NCBI RefSeq assembly: GCF_039540405.1
Contig: NZ_BAABEY010000026.1
Location: forward strand, 211,610-275,609
Source of the DNA: Ravibacter arvi
Lineage (GTDB): Bacteria; Bacteroidota; Bacteroidia; Cytophagales; Spirosomataceae
Direction of reading: 5' to 3'
Length of the DNA stretch: 64,000 nt
Below the pieces are notes generated by a model. It was not told the DNA's origin. It made no database searches and was given only the letters and a program-made list of their open reading frames with translations. Within the stretch, counting starts at the first letter, position 1. Every line of letters starts with the position of its first letter. Shown in pieces: positions 34,601-42,900 of the stretch. A program made the translations under genes and the position numbers.

Positions 34601-35679
34601 TTCACGCCCCAGTAATAGGAACCTAACCAGAGTCCCCCTTGGTTGTCGATAAATTGGCTGTAGAGCACATTATCTGAAAGCGAATAGGGGTTATGGGCAT
34701 CGCGCCTGTACCAGTGGCCCGTATTTTTGTCCGGATCGAAGCGGGCCAGCCCGGATTCGGTCGCTAGCCAATACCGGCCGCTGGAATCGGCACGGATTAC
34801 ATTGACGATCGGCAGACTGCCGGTCGGATCACGAAAAGACGATACAGTTGTAAATGACTCCTCCGTTTTGTTGAATTTAATAAGGCCCGGCTCGTTGGAG
34901 CCAACCCAGACCGTGCCTTTTTTGTCGACGAACACCTCTATAAACTCGTTGAGAACAGTGGAAGGGATTTTCGAGGTACGTCTGAAGAGTTTGGCGTCGC
35001 CCTCGCCACGGAATCTAATCAGACCATCGTATGTTCCCAACCATAAGGTACCGTCGCTTCCTTCTGCAATACTACGAACAGACCGGGATCTGCCCTGGAA
35101 GGTAGCGGGAAGCTTACGGGTAACTGTTGCCTTCCCGTCTTTAAACGTTACCAGGTCCAGTCCCTCGCGCGTCCCTACCCATAGTCGTTTCTGTTTGTCT
35201 TCGAAAATGCTGTGTACGCTATTGTGACTGAGGCTTTTATTTTCAATTGAATCATGCCGGGCAACAAAAGAAAAGATGTCTTTTTTTTTGTCGTACCGAT
35301 AAAGGCCTTTCCCGGTACCCGCCCACAAATTGCCTTTCGAATCGGGTTGTACACAATGGATATAAATAGGCGCAATGAAATTGGAATCGAGCTGCACTAT
35401 GAGGTCGGAATCTTCGGCCGGGAGCCCGTATTTTTTAAAACTCCTGCCGTCGTACCGGTTTAGACCTTTCGGCTGGGCAAACCACATAAATCCATCTGAA
35501 TCCTGCGCAATAGATAAGATAACCCCACGTGGAGCCAGCTCTTCCTCTCCTGAAAAATGCCGAAAAGTCTGCCCGGCTGCGTATGGAGAAGCTACCAGGA
35601 CCAACAGGCATATTTTTACGCCCAAAAGGACCCTGGCCAATACTGTTCTGGCTACCGAAGGGGTGGAAAAATATATCAT
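31651..35679 (-). CDS. Hybrid two-component system regulator (Reg_prop sensor, histidine kinase, receiver, AraC HTH)
   Basis: 1342 residues. Signal sequence (1-37), about 14 Reg_prop beta-propeller repeats (to about 700), Y_Y_Y domain (about 705-775), membrane helix (about 783-808), HisKA with phosphoacceptor H in SHEIRTHLSLI (about 833), HATPase_c (about 935-1045, N-box LLSNAYKF, G-box GYGIGLALS), receiver with DVMMPEMNG (phosphoacceptor about 1136), and AraC-type HTH (about 1250-1340). The membrane-spanning sensor and DNA-binding output are on one chain, as in Bacteroides polysaccharide-utilisation regulators. The H-box has His where the consensus has Pro (RTHL for RTPL), a trait of its paralogue here too. 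There is no adjacent SusCD pair, so the target may be the adhesin genes it converges on, or elsewhere. All domains are intact. Confidence 0.93.
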   Translation of the reverse strand: MIYFSTPSVARTVLARVLLGVKICLLVLVASPYAAGQTFRHFSGEEELAPRGVILSIAQDSDGFMWFAQPKGLNRYDGRSFKKYGLPAEDSDLIVQLDSNFIAPIYIHCVQPDSKGNLWAGTGKGLYRYDKKKDIFSFVARHDSIENKSLSHNSVHSIFEDKQKRLWVGTREGLDLVTFKDGKATVTRKLPATFQGRSRSVRSIAEGSDGTLWLGTYDGLIRFRGEGDAKLFRRTSKIPSTVLNEFIEVFVDKKGTVWVGSNEPGLIKFNKTEESFTTVSSFRDPTGSLPIVNVIRADSSGRYWLATESGLARFDPDKNTGHWYRRDAHNPYSLSDNVLYSQFIDNQGGLWLGSYYWGVNYWHPDSPTFSVWPTETHAVPYKYFANGWAGSASNGSTWILSNDRSKLFVIVNNQEQSRLYTLKIPTPEIYHHFLLDTNNVFWCAGHTGLYRLDLDRNKARFFSFKETAGRTNNLIRGKSGNIWLAGGFGLLKFRESDGTFEAVKGVKENVRCVFEDSQKRIWVDGDGEVSLLSPDGTLLDSYKTNSGYNFNKFVEDARGHVWAVFRQTLVKFDPKKKQLGFEKVLAGEFWDIEIDKGGFLWLCQRTRLTRYDPDKKRVQTFGYREGLPLNSLLGYAVSFKDGESYLYFTTTNEIFRFDPAAIKNINAPSPVVLTSLRLFNQKVAHGDNTGILDGPLHQARTLRFRHDQNVFALDFSLLSYFKADANRFAYRLEGFDKDWNLVNTPSATYTNLPAGTYNFEVKAVNGDGVWTNRPLALEIIILPPWWKTWYAYLFYLVVIGAVIYAINRFFWLQTSFRKENALNQVKLDFFTNVSHEIRTHLSLISGPLEKAHAQLQEGGGDVAHNLNCARGNSDRLMQLVNELLDFRKIQSGGTRLLVREHDVVKIVKSVLAAFEHVGREKEIRTTLICPDTPVLLWFDIAQMQKVFYNLLSNAYKFTPAGGKISVRITEVSHEVKISVADTGSGISPEHLKKLFTYYYQADSGKPGYGIGLALSKSIVEQHHGYLTAESRLSTETTTGGTTLTIRLLQENRHFSPDQIAPKNGDYLTGMFTEQAAAQAAPYVAAGKLSNTILIIEDNDELRAFIRELFEGEFNTIEAGNGRLGLELANEHVPDIILCDVMMPEMNGLEVCRNLKNNISTVHIPVVLLTARTQNEQIIEGLAAGADDYLVKPFDPRIVSLKINNLIHLRDDLKERYRQAVLAEPETANNIAQDQNEAFIRKLKSLVTENISDPGFGVNELARHAGMSVSVLYRKMRSLTGMTINEFVKTIRFHEAKRLLESGVYQVGEVATLIGFEDTKYFSREFVKIFGQKPNEIKKQRTV

Positions 35680-36064
35680 TCAAATTTAAAGTTATTCACT
35701 TGATGCGGCGGCTATCCGCGTCGAATAGCCCTTTCCTGCGGACCGGGTTGGAATGCCTGCTACTACCTGGAAGGAAGCTTTATCTCCCGGCTCCGGCCAA
35801 AAAGGTGAAAGCCGGAATGACTATTATACGTTGAGTCGACATGTAAGAAAAGTTTGTAAGGGCGAACGGGTGATTATAGACTGTAAATGTACTTCATAAC
35901 GTCGTATATCGTCAACTGGAATAGGAGGAAAATGTATATAAGACAAATTTTTCTACCTTTTTGATGAAAAAATCTGTCGTTTTGGCCTCGCAACGGAATA
36001 GAAGATATTGTAGTAAAATACTTTAATAATTTGTAGTTTTAATATTCATTTTATCTGCAACGTT
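35680..36064. other. Divergent intergenic region, 385 bases
   Basis: No gene seen. CAAATTTA at 35681-35688 reads TAAATTTG on the minus strand, a -7 match, but lies only 2 bases before the hybrid-regulator start, too close unless that start is further in. TTTG at 36030-36033 with TATCTGCA 18 bases later is a weak plus-strand promoter candidate for the 36065 gene. Confidence 0.35.
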
Positions 36065-36460
36065 ATGAAAACTTTGATATCCGGAACTAGAATGGGGGCT
36101 ACGCCCATCGCTACGATCAGCGAGCGCGGCAAATTAATGTTCAACGATTCGGCAACGCGACTCCTGGGGCTTGATCTGAACCGTTACATGTCTATTGCTT
36201 CCGATGAAAGATTTTGCGACGGTTCTGTTTTGTACCTGATCCCGGGCAGACAATCAACTCAAAGCGCATTCAAGGTCAGTTTGCGGGGTTCGTACGCCTA
36301 TGTCAGTATGCCAAAATTTTTCGAAAGCGTTAAGCTTGACTTCGTCCACAAGGTGATATCGTATAGTATGAGCGCGCTTAGGCAGGCAAATGGCCTGATG
36401 TGGCTGCTCAGGAAGCAGGAGTTTGAAATGAGCCGCTCACCGGAAACGTTCGGGTTCTGA
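36065..36460 (+). CDS. Conserved-looking small protein of unknown function
   Basis: 131 residues, not recognised. The N-terminal half has TPIATISERGKLMFNDSATR and LLGLDLNRYMSIASDE, the middle YAYVSMPKFFESVKLDF, and the tail is basic and helical (ALRQANGLMWLLRKQEFEMS). No signal peptide or membrane segment; likely a soluble single-domain protein. The composition and clean start make it a credible gene. It stands alone between a hybrid regulator and the G3E GTPase, facing away from the former. Confidence 0.65.
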   Translation: MKTLISGTRMGATPIATISERGKLMFNDSATRLLGLDLNRYMSIASDERFCDGSVLYLIPGRQSTQSAFKVSLRGSYAYVSMPKFFESVKLDFVHKVISYSMSALRQANGLMWLLRKQEFEMSRSPETFGF

Positions 36461-36579
36461 TCACTCCTGCCACTCAACGCCTGATGCCCCTCCGTCTTGC
36501 GTTTTTAAGAAGGAGGAGAATCAGGAGGCACGCTATGACCGGACCTGCAAGCGCGCCGGTGTTGGTTAAATGGGGAGGC

Positions 36580-37791
36580 TCATGCGATAAACCTGAGAAA
36601 AGGGTCCGAAAACGGATGTCCCGCTTCGAAGAGGTGCAGCTCATGGTCCTGCAGAAGGCAAGTTTCCAGGTCTGAAATAATTTTTGCGCTGTCGATATCC
36701 TGGCCGATAAATACTATTTCATTATGTCGGTCCCCCCATTGCCTGCTCCAACGGGACTCAATTTTCTTCATGTTGTCGACATAGGCAGCATAGCGGAGTC
36801 TTTGCGAATGGGGAATGCTCCACCACCAGACGCCGGCTTTTTCCATACGGGAAGAGCCCCCTGCCTGCGAGAAATTCAGGGCGTCACCGGGCCTGGAGGC
36901 CAGCCAGAAAAGCCCCTTTGCCCGGATAACGCCGGAGGGATAGTCGTTATTAAGGTAACTCCAGAACCGTTCCGGGTGAAAAGGCCTGGCATTTCGAAAA
37001 ACAAACGATCCGATGCCGTATGCTTCCGTTTCCGGTGCATGATGACCGGACTCGAGCTCTTTCCGCCAACCTGCAGAGCGCTCGGCTTCTTCAAAATCGA
37101 ATAACCCGGTGTTTAACAGGGCGGCGGGCGCTACTTTCCCGAAGGAGGAAGCCAGTATTTTTGCGCCGGGGTTGAGCCTGCCGATCGCCGCTCTGAGCAG
37201 CCCCACTTTTTCCTCGCTGACCAGGTCTGTTTTGTTGAGGATGATCACGTTGGCAAACTCGATCTGGTCGGTGAGCAGGTTGACAATTGTCCGCCGGTCT
37301 CCCTCCATATCAGTGAGCTTCCGGTCGGCCAGCAGCTCGTCGGAGCCGAAATCTTTGAGAAAATTGTAACAATCCACTACGGTTACCATCGTGTCGATAT
37401 AACTGAACCGGGACAGGTCAATCCCGTTTTCCTGGTCGACATAGGAAAAGGTCTGGGCTACCGGGACAGGTTCACTGATGCCGGTGCTCTCAATAAGCAG
37501 GTAATCGAACCGGCCCTCCCGGGCAAGTTTTTCCACTTCAACCATCAGGTCTTCCCGGAGTGTACAGCAAATGCACCCGTTGCTCATTTCCACGAGCTTT
37601 TCCTCCGTCCTGGAAAGGGTATTTTCATTTTCAACCAGCCTTGCATCTACATTTACTTCGCTCATATCATTAACAATCACCGCCACTTTTAATCCTTCCT
37701 TATTATGCAGGATATGGTTCAGCAGTGTGGTCTTGCCCGCTCCGAGGAACCCGCTCAATACGGTTACCGGCAGTTTTGTCCTAATGGTCAT
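36580..37791 (-). CDS. CobW/COG0523 family G3E GTPase, probable zinc chaperone
   Basis: 403 residues. Walker A GFLGAGKTT (residues 14-22), the family metal-binding CxCC motif in NGCICC (C73, C75, C76), ESTGISEP (switch/Walker B region), the NKTD guanine motif, and a C-terminal CobW_C domain (about 290-400, ending HLFEAGHPFSDPF). COG0523 proteins deliver metals, most often Zn2+, to client enzymes during metal limitation and are typically under Zur control. No cobalamin-synthesis genes are nearby, so a CobW role in B12 is unlikely. Two long palindromes lie 13 bases upstream of the start and overlap the likely promoter, which fits metal-responsive repression. The gene appears intact and monocistronic. 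Confidence 0.92.
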   Translation of the reverse strand: MTIRTKLPVTVLSGFLGAGKTTLLNHILHNKEGLKVAVIVNDMSEVNVDARLVENENTLSRTEEKLVEMSNGCICCTLREDLMVEVEKLAREGRFDYLLIESTGISEPVPVAQTFSYVDQENGIDLSRFSYIDTMVTVVDCYNFLKDFGSDELLADRKLTDMEGDRRTIVNLLTDQIEFANVIILNKTDLVSEEKVGLLRAAIGRLNPGAKILASSFGKVAPAALLNTGLFDFEEAERSAGWRKELESGHHAPETEAYGIGSFVFRNARPFHPERFWSYLNNDYPSGVIRAKGLFWLASRPGDALNFSQAGGSSRMEKAGVWWWSIPHSQRLRYAAYVDNMKKIESRWSRQWGDRHNEIVFIGQDIDSAKIISDLETCLLQDHELHLFEAGHPFSDPFLRFIA

Positions 37792-37803
37792 GTCTGTAAT
37801 CTG

Positions 37804-37838
37804 GGTTTATATTTGCAACATTGTTGCAAATATAAACC
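37804..37838 (-). promoter_or_regulatory. Perfect palindrome 1, probable Zur-type operator
   Basis: 15-base arms GGTTTATATTTGCAA and TTGCAAATATAAACC around the centre CATTG. The right arm contains, on the minus strand, TATATTTG, a perfect -7 element (37827-37834) for the G3E gene. The core TTGCAACATTGTTGCAA-type sequence resembles Fur/Zur-family sites; the regulator's identity is inferred from the target gene. Confidence 0.75.
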
Positions 37839-37840
37839 AA

Positions 37841-37877
37841 CCCTATATTTTTGCAATAGTGTTGCAAAAATATAGGG
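37841..37877 (-). promoter_or_regulatory. Perfect palindrome 2, probable Zur-type operator
   Basis: 16-base arms CCCTATATTTTTGCAA and TTGCAAAAATATAGGG around the centre TAGTG, two bases from palindrome 1. The inner TTGCAA/TTGCAA half-sites and 5-base centre are shared by both palindromes, the outer bases differ, which is how two operator copies for one dimeric repressor would look. On the minus strand ATTG at 37857-37854 is 19 bases from the -7 element, placing this operator over the -33 region. Confidence 0.75.
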
Positions 37878-38262
37878 CTATTCTACTGCTTTTATTACGC
37901 TATTTGCCCCTCGTGGATTTCTTCGGAGGGTTTTGCCGGAATTTGGTCGCGTTCTGAAAGCTCACCGAACACTTCCGTCAGCGTGTCGAGGCGCATGCCC
38001 TCCATTACGGGTATGCGTTTTATTTCGTTCTGGTGTAACCAAAAAAAAATCCGGGCTTGCCTTTCCTGCCGAAAACGCCTGGTCCGGTATTGTAACAAAA
38101 GTAGCTGTACGGGCTGGATACATTAACCAGCTTTGTATCATCAATTTCTCAAAAGCCATATCAGCTATGCTCTTTCAGCACATATGTATGACAAAAGTCT
38201 TTCACTATGAAAAGTCCCGCCAAATTTAACACCATCCATTAGCCTCTTATTATTCATTAGAA

Positions 38263-38826
38263 ATGCACGACTTTATCACCGGGCCATGGCCCTGGTATGT
38301 TGCAGGACCGCTCATCGGCCTGACAGTACCCGCCCTTTTGATCATGGGCAACAAATCATTCGGGATCAGCTCCTCGCTCCGGCACGCCTGCGCCGCCTGT
38401 ATACCGGCGGGGATCCCTTTCTTTCAATACAATTGGAGAAAGGAGGCATGGAACCTCTTCTTCGTTTCGGGCATATTCATCGGCGGGCTGATAGCCGGCC
38501 GTTACCTGGTAAATCCCGAAAACGTAAGGATCAATGCTGACCTGGCAAACGAGCTGGCAGGCTACGGCATTACCGACTATAGCAACCTGGTACCGGCAGA
38601 CCTGGTGAACTGGGCGACGCTGTTTACGGTAAAAGGACTTATTATGATGGTGGGCGGCGGTTTTTTGGTAGGCTTCGGAAGCCGTTATGCAGGAGGATGT
38701 ACGAGTGGGCACGCTATTATGGGACTGTCGAATCTCCAGGTGCCTTCCCTGGTCGCTACCGTTTGCTTTATGATCGGCGGCGTTGTTATGGCCAATTTTA
38801 TACTGCCGCTTATCCTTTCACTCTGA
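38263..38826 (+). CDS. YeeE/YedE-type membrane protein (sulfur-compound transporter), first half
   Basis: 187 residues, about five membrane helices, starting MHDFITGPWPWYVAGPLIGL. Family motif GGGFLVGFGSRYAGGCTSGH (about residues 129-148) with the conserved cysteine, followed by AIMGLSNLQ. YeeE/YedE proteins take up thiosulfate or related sulfur compounds. In Bacteroidota the function is split into two adjacent small proteins, as here. The second follows 21 bases later and is surely co-transcribed. No rhodanese or metallo-hydrolase, frequent partners, is seen in the neighbourhood. Confidence 0.9.
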   Translation: MHDFITGPWPWYVAGPLIGLTVPALLIMGNKSFGISSSLRHACAACIPAGIPFFQYNWRKEAWNLFFVSGIFIGGLIAGRYLVNPENVRINADLANELAGYGITDYSNLVPADLVNWATLFTVKGLIMMVGGGFLVGFGSRYAGGCTSGHAIMGLSNLQVPSLVATVCFMIGGVVMANFILPLILSL

Positions 38827-38847
38827 ATCCTAAAAAGAAACACGACC

Positions 38848-39375
38848 ATGTCAACCCCACGGGAAGTAAACGACAACATAGAATTACAGCCGGCTGACCA
38901 CGACAGGCAGTCGCGTGCCACTGACGCGATGTGCCTCAACGAAAGCCGACTCGAACATAAATGGTATCACAATCTGAAATACCTGGTTGCGGGGGCCGTA
39001 TTCGGTATCCTGTTTGTCAAATCTGAAGTGATCAGCTGGTTCCGCATCCAGGAAATGTTTCGGTTTCAGTCGCTCCATATGTATGGGATTATCGGAAGCG
39101 CAGTCATAACAGGTATTGTTTCGGTGGCACTCATCAAGCGGTTTGATATCCGTACCCTATACGGAGAGCCGATCGTGTTGTCACCCAAAAAATTCGGCAA
39201 AGGCCAGGTTTACGGCGGCCTTATTTTCGGGTTCGGATGGGCGCTTACCGGCGCCTGTCCCGGCCCGCTGTTCGCGCAGATCGGTACAGGCGCGACGGTC
39301 GTTGCCGTTCCGTTGCTGAGCGCCGTTGCAGGTACCTGGGTCTACGGCTATTTCAGGGAAAAACTCCCGCACTAG
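38848..39375 (+). CDS. YeeE/YedE-type membrane protein (DUF6691-like), second half
   Basis: 175 residues. A hydrophilic N-terminus of about 45 residues precedes four helices, with KYLVAGAVFGILFVKSEVIS and the conserved cysteine motif FGWALTGACPGPLFAQIG (about 129-146). It pairs with the preceding gene: each provides one cysteine-bearing half of the transporter pore. The start MSTPREVNDNIELQPADHDR is somewhat longer than usual; a later start near MCLNESRLEH would also give a complete membrane domain. Confidence 0.88.
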   Translation: MSTPREVNDNIELQPADHDRQSRATDAMCLNESRLEHKWYHNLKYLVAGAVFGILFVKSEVISWFRIQEMFRFQSLHMYGIIGSAVITGIVSVALIKRFDIRTLYGEPIVLSPKKFGKGQVYGGLIFGFGWALTGACPGPLFAQIGTGATVVAVPLLSAVAGTWVYGYFREKLPH

Positions 39376-39532
39376 CAGTTTTTATGTCGGTCTCAAACCG
39401 CCTCAAATGCCGGCCAGCGACTACTGAAAGAGGGAAAATACGTGTTTCTACGTATCTTGAAATATCAGCGTTGACGCGCACGAATTGCCCGATTCGATGG
39501 GGTTACTTTGTAACATCAAATCAAAAAAGGCA

Positions 39533-40837
39533 ATGAAAAAGATTTTCGTTTTATTCTCTATTGTTCTGCTTTCCGCAGCAGAAGGTCAGTCGCAGGCTGT
39601 TCTGGACAGGTTTCACGATAAGGCCAGAAGCCGCGCCGAACAACGGGCCGACCAGGCAATGGACCGGGCTATAGACAAGGCGGAAGAAGCCATTACGCAA
39701 AAGCCTGAAAAGAAAGAAAGCGGCAAAAATGAGCAAAAGGAAACCGCGCGCGCCCTACCGGCGAATGAGGCGGGTGCTGCATTTAAAAGCTACTCGTCGT
39801 ACGATTTTGTGCGCGGCGAAAATGTAAAATACGCCGAAGATTTCTCGCAGGATGTTATCGGGGAATTTCCGGTGCATTGGGCCACGAACAACAGGGGCGA
39901 AGCCGTTACAATTGACGGTCTGCCTAACCAATGGATGCGCATGTTTATTGGTGAGTTTGTGTCCCCGGAGATTAAGAAACTACCCGAAAGTTTTACGGTC
40001 GAATTTGACATGCTGCTCACCTATATGGGCAATGACGAACAGGATTTTGGCGCGATCTTTCCTAAATTCGAATGGCAGCTTTTACAATTGGCGCCCGGCG
40101 GGGAAAGCGCGCGTCTTTTTGCCCAGGGCGGGAATGAAATAAGTAAATTGAGCTTGGTAGTTCAGCCGGCTTACGAGGACCGTTCTTCCATTTATATCCA
40201 GAGCTATGACAAAGGCAATATGTATTTTGAAGGGGGAAACAAAGACCTGAAAAAATTCAGCAATAATTACCGGAAGCCGTTTCATGTCGCGATTTGGGTT
40301 CAAAAACAACGGTTGCGTTGCTGGATCAACGAAGAAAAAGTATACGACATTCCCCAGGCAATAGCCCCGCAAACCGCATTTAATCACCTGGGCTTTTTAA
40401 TGTCGGACAACAACCAGGAAGAAAATGTCGGTGTGTTCGTTTCAAATATCAGGATATCGGAGGGCGCCGCGGATATGCGCAGCAAGCTCATTACGGAAGG
40501 AAAGCTGGTAACCAACGGCATTCTCTTCGATTCCAATTCGGATAACATCAAGCCGGAGAGCGCAGCAGTACTGAAAGAAATCGCTTCGGTGATGAAAGAG
40601 AATACACAGGTCAGGGTCAGGATTGAAGGATACACGGACAGTGACGGCGAGGACGCAAAAAACCTGGACCTATCGAGGCGCCGTGCGGAAGCGGTGAAAA
40701 ATGCGCTCGCAAGCGTGTATAAGATAGACGCTTCCAGAATGGATACGAAGGGAATGGGTGAAGCAAAACCAGTTGCCGACAACACCACCAAAGAAGGCAG
40801 ATCGCAAAATCGCCGCGTTGAATTTATTAAATTATAA
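39533..40837 (+). CDS. OmpA-family outer-membrane/peptidoglycan-associated protein
   Basis: The ATG at 39533 (MKKIFVLFSIVLLSAAEGQS) provides a signal peptide and 434 residues. After a charged, Arg/Ala/Glu-rich linker (about 25-95), a jelly-roll-like domain (about 105-315) contains YAEDFSQDVIGEFPVHW and LRCWINEEKVYDIPQA, resembling concanavalin-like or DUF1080-type folds. The C-terminal OmpA domain (about 325-434) shows ILFDSNSDNIKPES, VRIEGYTDSDGED, LSRRRAEAVKNAL and the closing NRRVEFIKL. It probably tethers the envelope to peptidoglycan. Such OmpA proteins with this middle domain are common in Cytophagales. Monocistronic by spacing. Confidence 0.9.
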   Translation: MKKIFVLFSIVLLSAAEGQSQAVLDRFHDKARSRAEQRADQAMDRAIDKAEEAITQKPEKKESGKNEQKETARALPANEAGAAFKSYSSYDFVRGENVKYAEDFSQDVIGEFPVHWATNNRGEAVTIDGLPNQWMRMFIGEFVSPEIKKLPESFTVEFDMLLTYMGNDEQDFGAIFPKFEWQLLQLAPGGESARLFAQGGNEISKLSLVVQPAYEDRSSIYIQSYDKGNMYFEGGNKDLKKFSNNYRKPFHVAIWVQKQRLRCWINEEKVYDIPQAIAPQTAFNHLGFLMSDNNQEENVGVFVSNIRISEGAADMRSKLITEGKLVTNGILFDSNSDNIKPESAAVLKEIASVMKENTQVRVRIEGYTDSDGEDAKNLDLSRRRAEAVKNALASVYKIDASRMDTKGMGEAKPVADNTTKEGRSQNRRVEFIKL

Positions 40838-40909
40838 CCCTATATTTTAAATACGGGAAATGTTGCACTTCCCGGTGACGAAAGCATTTTACATATGAGA
40901 CAGGAAAGC

Positions 40910-40917
40910 TAACTTTG
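40910..40917 (+). promoter_or_regulatory. -7 element for the TPR kinase/LuxR operon
   Basis: TAACTTTG matches TAnnTTTG, 24 bases before the start at 40942. The matching -33 site is only TTTT at 40887-40890, about 19 bases upstream. Confidence 0.5.
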
Positions 40918-40941
40918 GGCCGTTGTAACCGGCCCTTTGTA

Positions 40942-42900
40942 ATGAACAGGATTTCTGCTTTACTTTTTGCTTTTTTATTGGTTGTCAGTTCGATATCGGC
41001 CCAGGATACGGAGGAAGCAGGAATTCTTTCTGCCCCGGACGATTCCGCCAAGATAGTCCGGCTCGCAAACTATACCTATAGCTTTGTAGATTCCGACAAA
41101 AAAAAGGCGGCGCGCCTTTATGATGAACTGATGCGCCTCAGCAAGAAATTAAACTATCCGTACTGGTCGGGAATGGTTTGGTTCAACCGGGGGTACATGA
41201 ATGCCAAAGCCGCAAATGATGAGCAGGCAATGCGTGATTTCGACTCGGCTATCGCTTATCTGAAGAAAACGAACCGGGTGGATATGGAGGCATATTGCCA
41301 CCTGAATATTGGTGCAATAGCAGGCAGGCTTGGCAAAATTGATGAAAAAATCAGCCGGATTTCGGAGGTGATCCGGCTTTTGGAAAAGACAAAATACCAG
41401 GATATTCTCGCGAACGCGTATAGCGGTATGGGTGTTTTGTTTTTCAACCTCGACGAGTACGACAAAGGGCTGGTATACTTTCAGAAAGGAGCGCAAACAG
41501 CGGTCCAGGCGAAAGATACCGCAACGTTGGTGGAGACGCTCTATGGTATGACCAACTGCCTGTCGTCCCAGGGGAAGTTTGCCGAGGCATTGAAGAACGG
41601 CAATGAGGCTGTCCGCCTGGCGGCCTTGCAGGGAAAGGATTATAACCTTAGTGTTGCCCACAACAGCATGGCCGAGCTTTACCGAAAATGGGGCAAAGCC
41701 GGCCTGAGCATTGAGCACGCCAGGCAAGTGCTGCAGTACGCCATTGCCTGCGACGATGTGCAATACCAGTTGATCGGCACGTTGGGGCTTGCCGACGGCT
41801 ACCGCATCGCAGGGAATTTCCGGGAAAGCATCCGGTACTACAACAAAGCGTTGCAGCTGGGAAAGGAAAAGGCGGTGGTTATCCAGCTCGATGATATTTA
41901 CAAAGGATTATCCGAGGCTTACGAACACCTCGGTGAGGACGCAAGGGCTTTGGACCTCTATAAGAAATTTATCGTTTATCGCGACAGCGCCGGCAATGAA
42001 AAAATCAGGAAAAACGCGGCAGAGTTGGAAGTGAAGTATAAAACGGCAGAAAAGGAAAAAGTTCTGTCCCAGAACAAGCTGCTATTGGCCCAAAAGGATT
42101 TGCAGCTTCAAAAGAGCCGAAGCTATATCTATTACGCTTTCGGCGCTTTTGTTTTGGTGTCCCTGGTCGCGATCCTGCTTTACCTGCAAGCGAGGTATAA
42201 AAAACTGTCGCATGCCAGGGAGTTGAAGTCGATCCAGCAGCAGAAGGAGCTGCAGTTGCTGCAGGCACTTATGCAGGGCGAAGAAAAGGAGCGAAGCCGT
42301 ATCGCCAAAGATTTGCACGATGGTGTGGCCGGTATGCTGGCGGCGGCAAAAATGCACCTGAGCAGTACCGGGCCGGCAGACGGACTTTCGGAAGACGAAG
42401 GTTACCTGCGGGGTATGAACCTGTTAAATGAAGCCACGGACGAAATCCGCAAAACCTCGCATAACCTGATGCCCGAAATATTGTTGCGGCACGGACTGGA
42501 TATTGCGCTGGACCGTTATTGTGAGCGGGTCAGCAGCAACAGGGGATTGAAAATCCAGTATGATTCCTGGGGAGAGATCGGCCGTTTTACGGATAGTTTT
42601 GAATTGTCGCTCTATCGCATCGTCCAGGAATTGCTCAACAACGTGATCAAACACTCGAAAGCCACACAGGGAATGGTACAATTGACCCAGCACGACGACG
42701 TGCTTTCGATTTCCATCGAAGACAACGGGGTAGGGATGGGGACAGAAAACGGCTCCAGGGATGGAATGGGTCTGCATAGCCTCCAAAGCAGGGTCAAAGC
42801 AATGAACGGCAAAATCGACATAAAAGAATCGGATGAAAATGGCTTTTCGGCCTACCTGGAATTTGAGGTGGTGGATATCAAAAAGGAACTGGCCGCATGA
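40942..42900 (+). CDS. TPR-sensor histidine kinase (HisKA_3, NarL-type partner)
   Basis: The start at 40942 (MNRISALLFAFLLVVSSISA) gives a signal peptide and 652 residues. The periplasmic part contains about six tetratricopeptide repeats (residues 50-360), followed by a coiled segment, one membrane helix (about 395-417, YYAFGAFVLVSLVAILLYLQ), HisKA_3 with phosphoacceptor H in ERSRIAKDLHDGVAGML (about residue 455), and HATPase_c (about 545-645, LNNVIKHSKA, GMGLHSLQSRV). Its stop overlaps the start of the response regulator by four bases (ATGA), so the two form one operon and a cognate pair. The input signal is unknown. Intact. Confidence 0.92.
   Translation: MNRISALLFAFLLVVSSISAQDTEEAGILSAPDDSAKIVRLANYTYSFVDSDKKKAARLYDELMRLSKKLNYPYWSGMVWFNRGYMNAKAANDEQAMRDFDSAIAYLKKTNRVDMEAYCHLNIGAIAGRLGKIDEKISRISEVIRLLEKTKYQDILANAYSGMGVLFFNLDEYDKGLVYFQKGAQTAVQAKDTATLVETLYGMTNCLSSQGKFAEALKNGNEAVRLAALQGKDYNLSVAHNSMAELYRKWGKAGLSIEHARQVLQYAIACDDVQYQLIGTLGLADGYRIAGNFRESIRYYNKALQLGKEKAVVIQLDDIYKGLSEAYEHLGEDARALDLYKKFIVYRDSAGNEKIRKNAAELEVKYKTAEKEKVLSQNKLLLAQKDLQLQKSRSYIYYAFGAFVLVSLVAILLYLQARYKKLSHARELKSIQQQKELQLLQALMQGEEKERSRIAKDLHDGVAGMLAAAKMHLSSTGPADGLSEDEGYLRGMNLLNEATDEIRKTSHNLMPEILLRHGLDIALDRYCERVSSNRGLKIQYDSWGEIGRFTDSFELSLYRIVQELLNNVIKHSKATQGMVQLTQHDDVLSISIEDNGVGMGTENGSRDGMGLHSLQSRVKAMNGKIDIKESDENGFSAYLEFEVVDIKKELAA

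Noticed and set aside
35681..35688. TAAATTTG (minus strand) as the -7 element of the first hybrid regulator
   Set aside because: It ends 2 bases from the start codon, so transcription would begin inside the coding sequence unless the true start is further in.
37895..38098. A 67-codon minus-strand frame upstream of the paired palindromes, containing RIPVMEGMRLDTLTEVFGEL
   Set aside because: It looks somewhat protein-like but starts with TTG, matches no family I know, and another frame is equally open. It may be a gene remnant; not strong enough to list.
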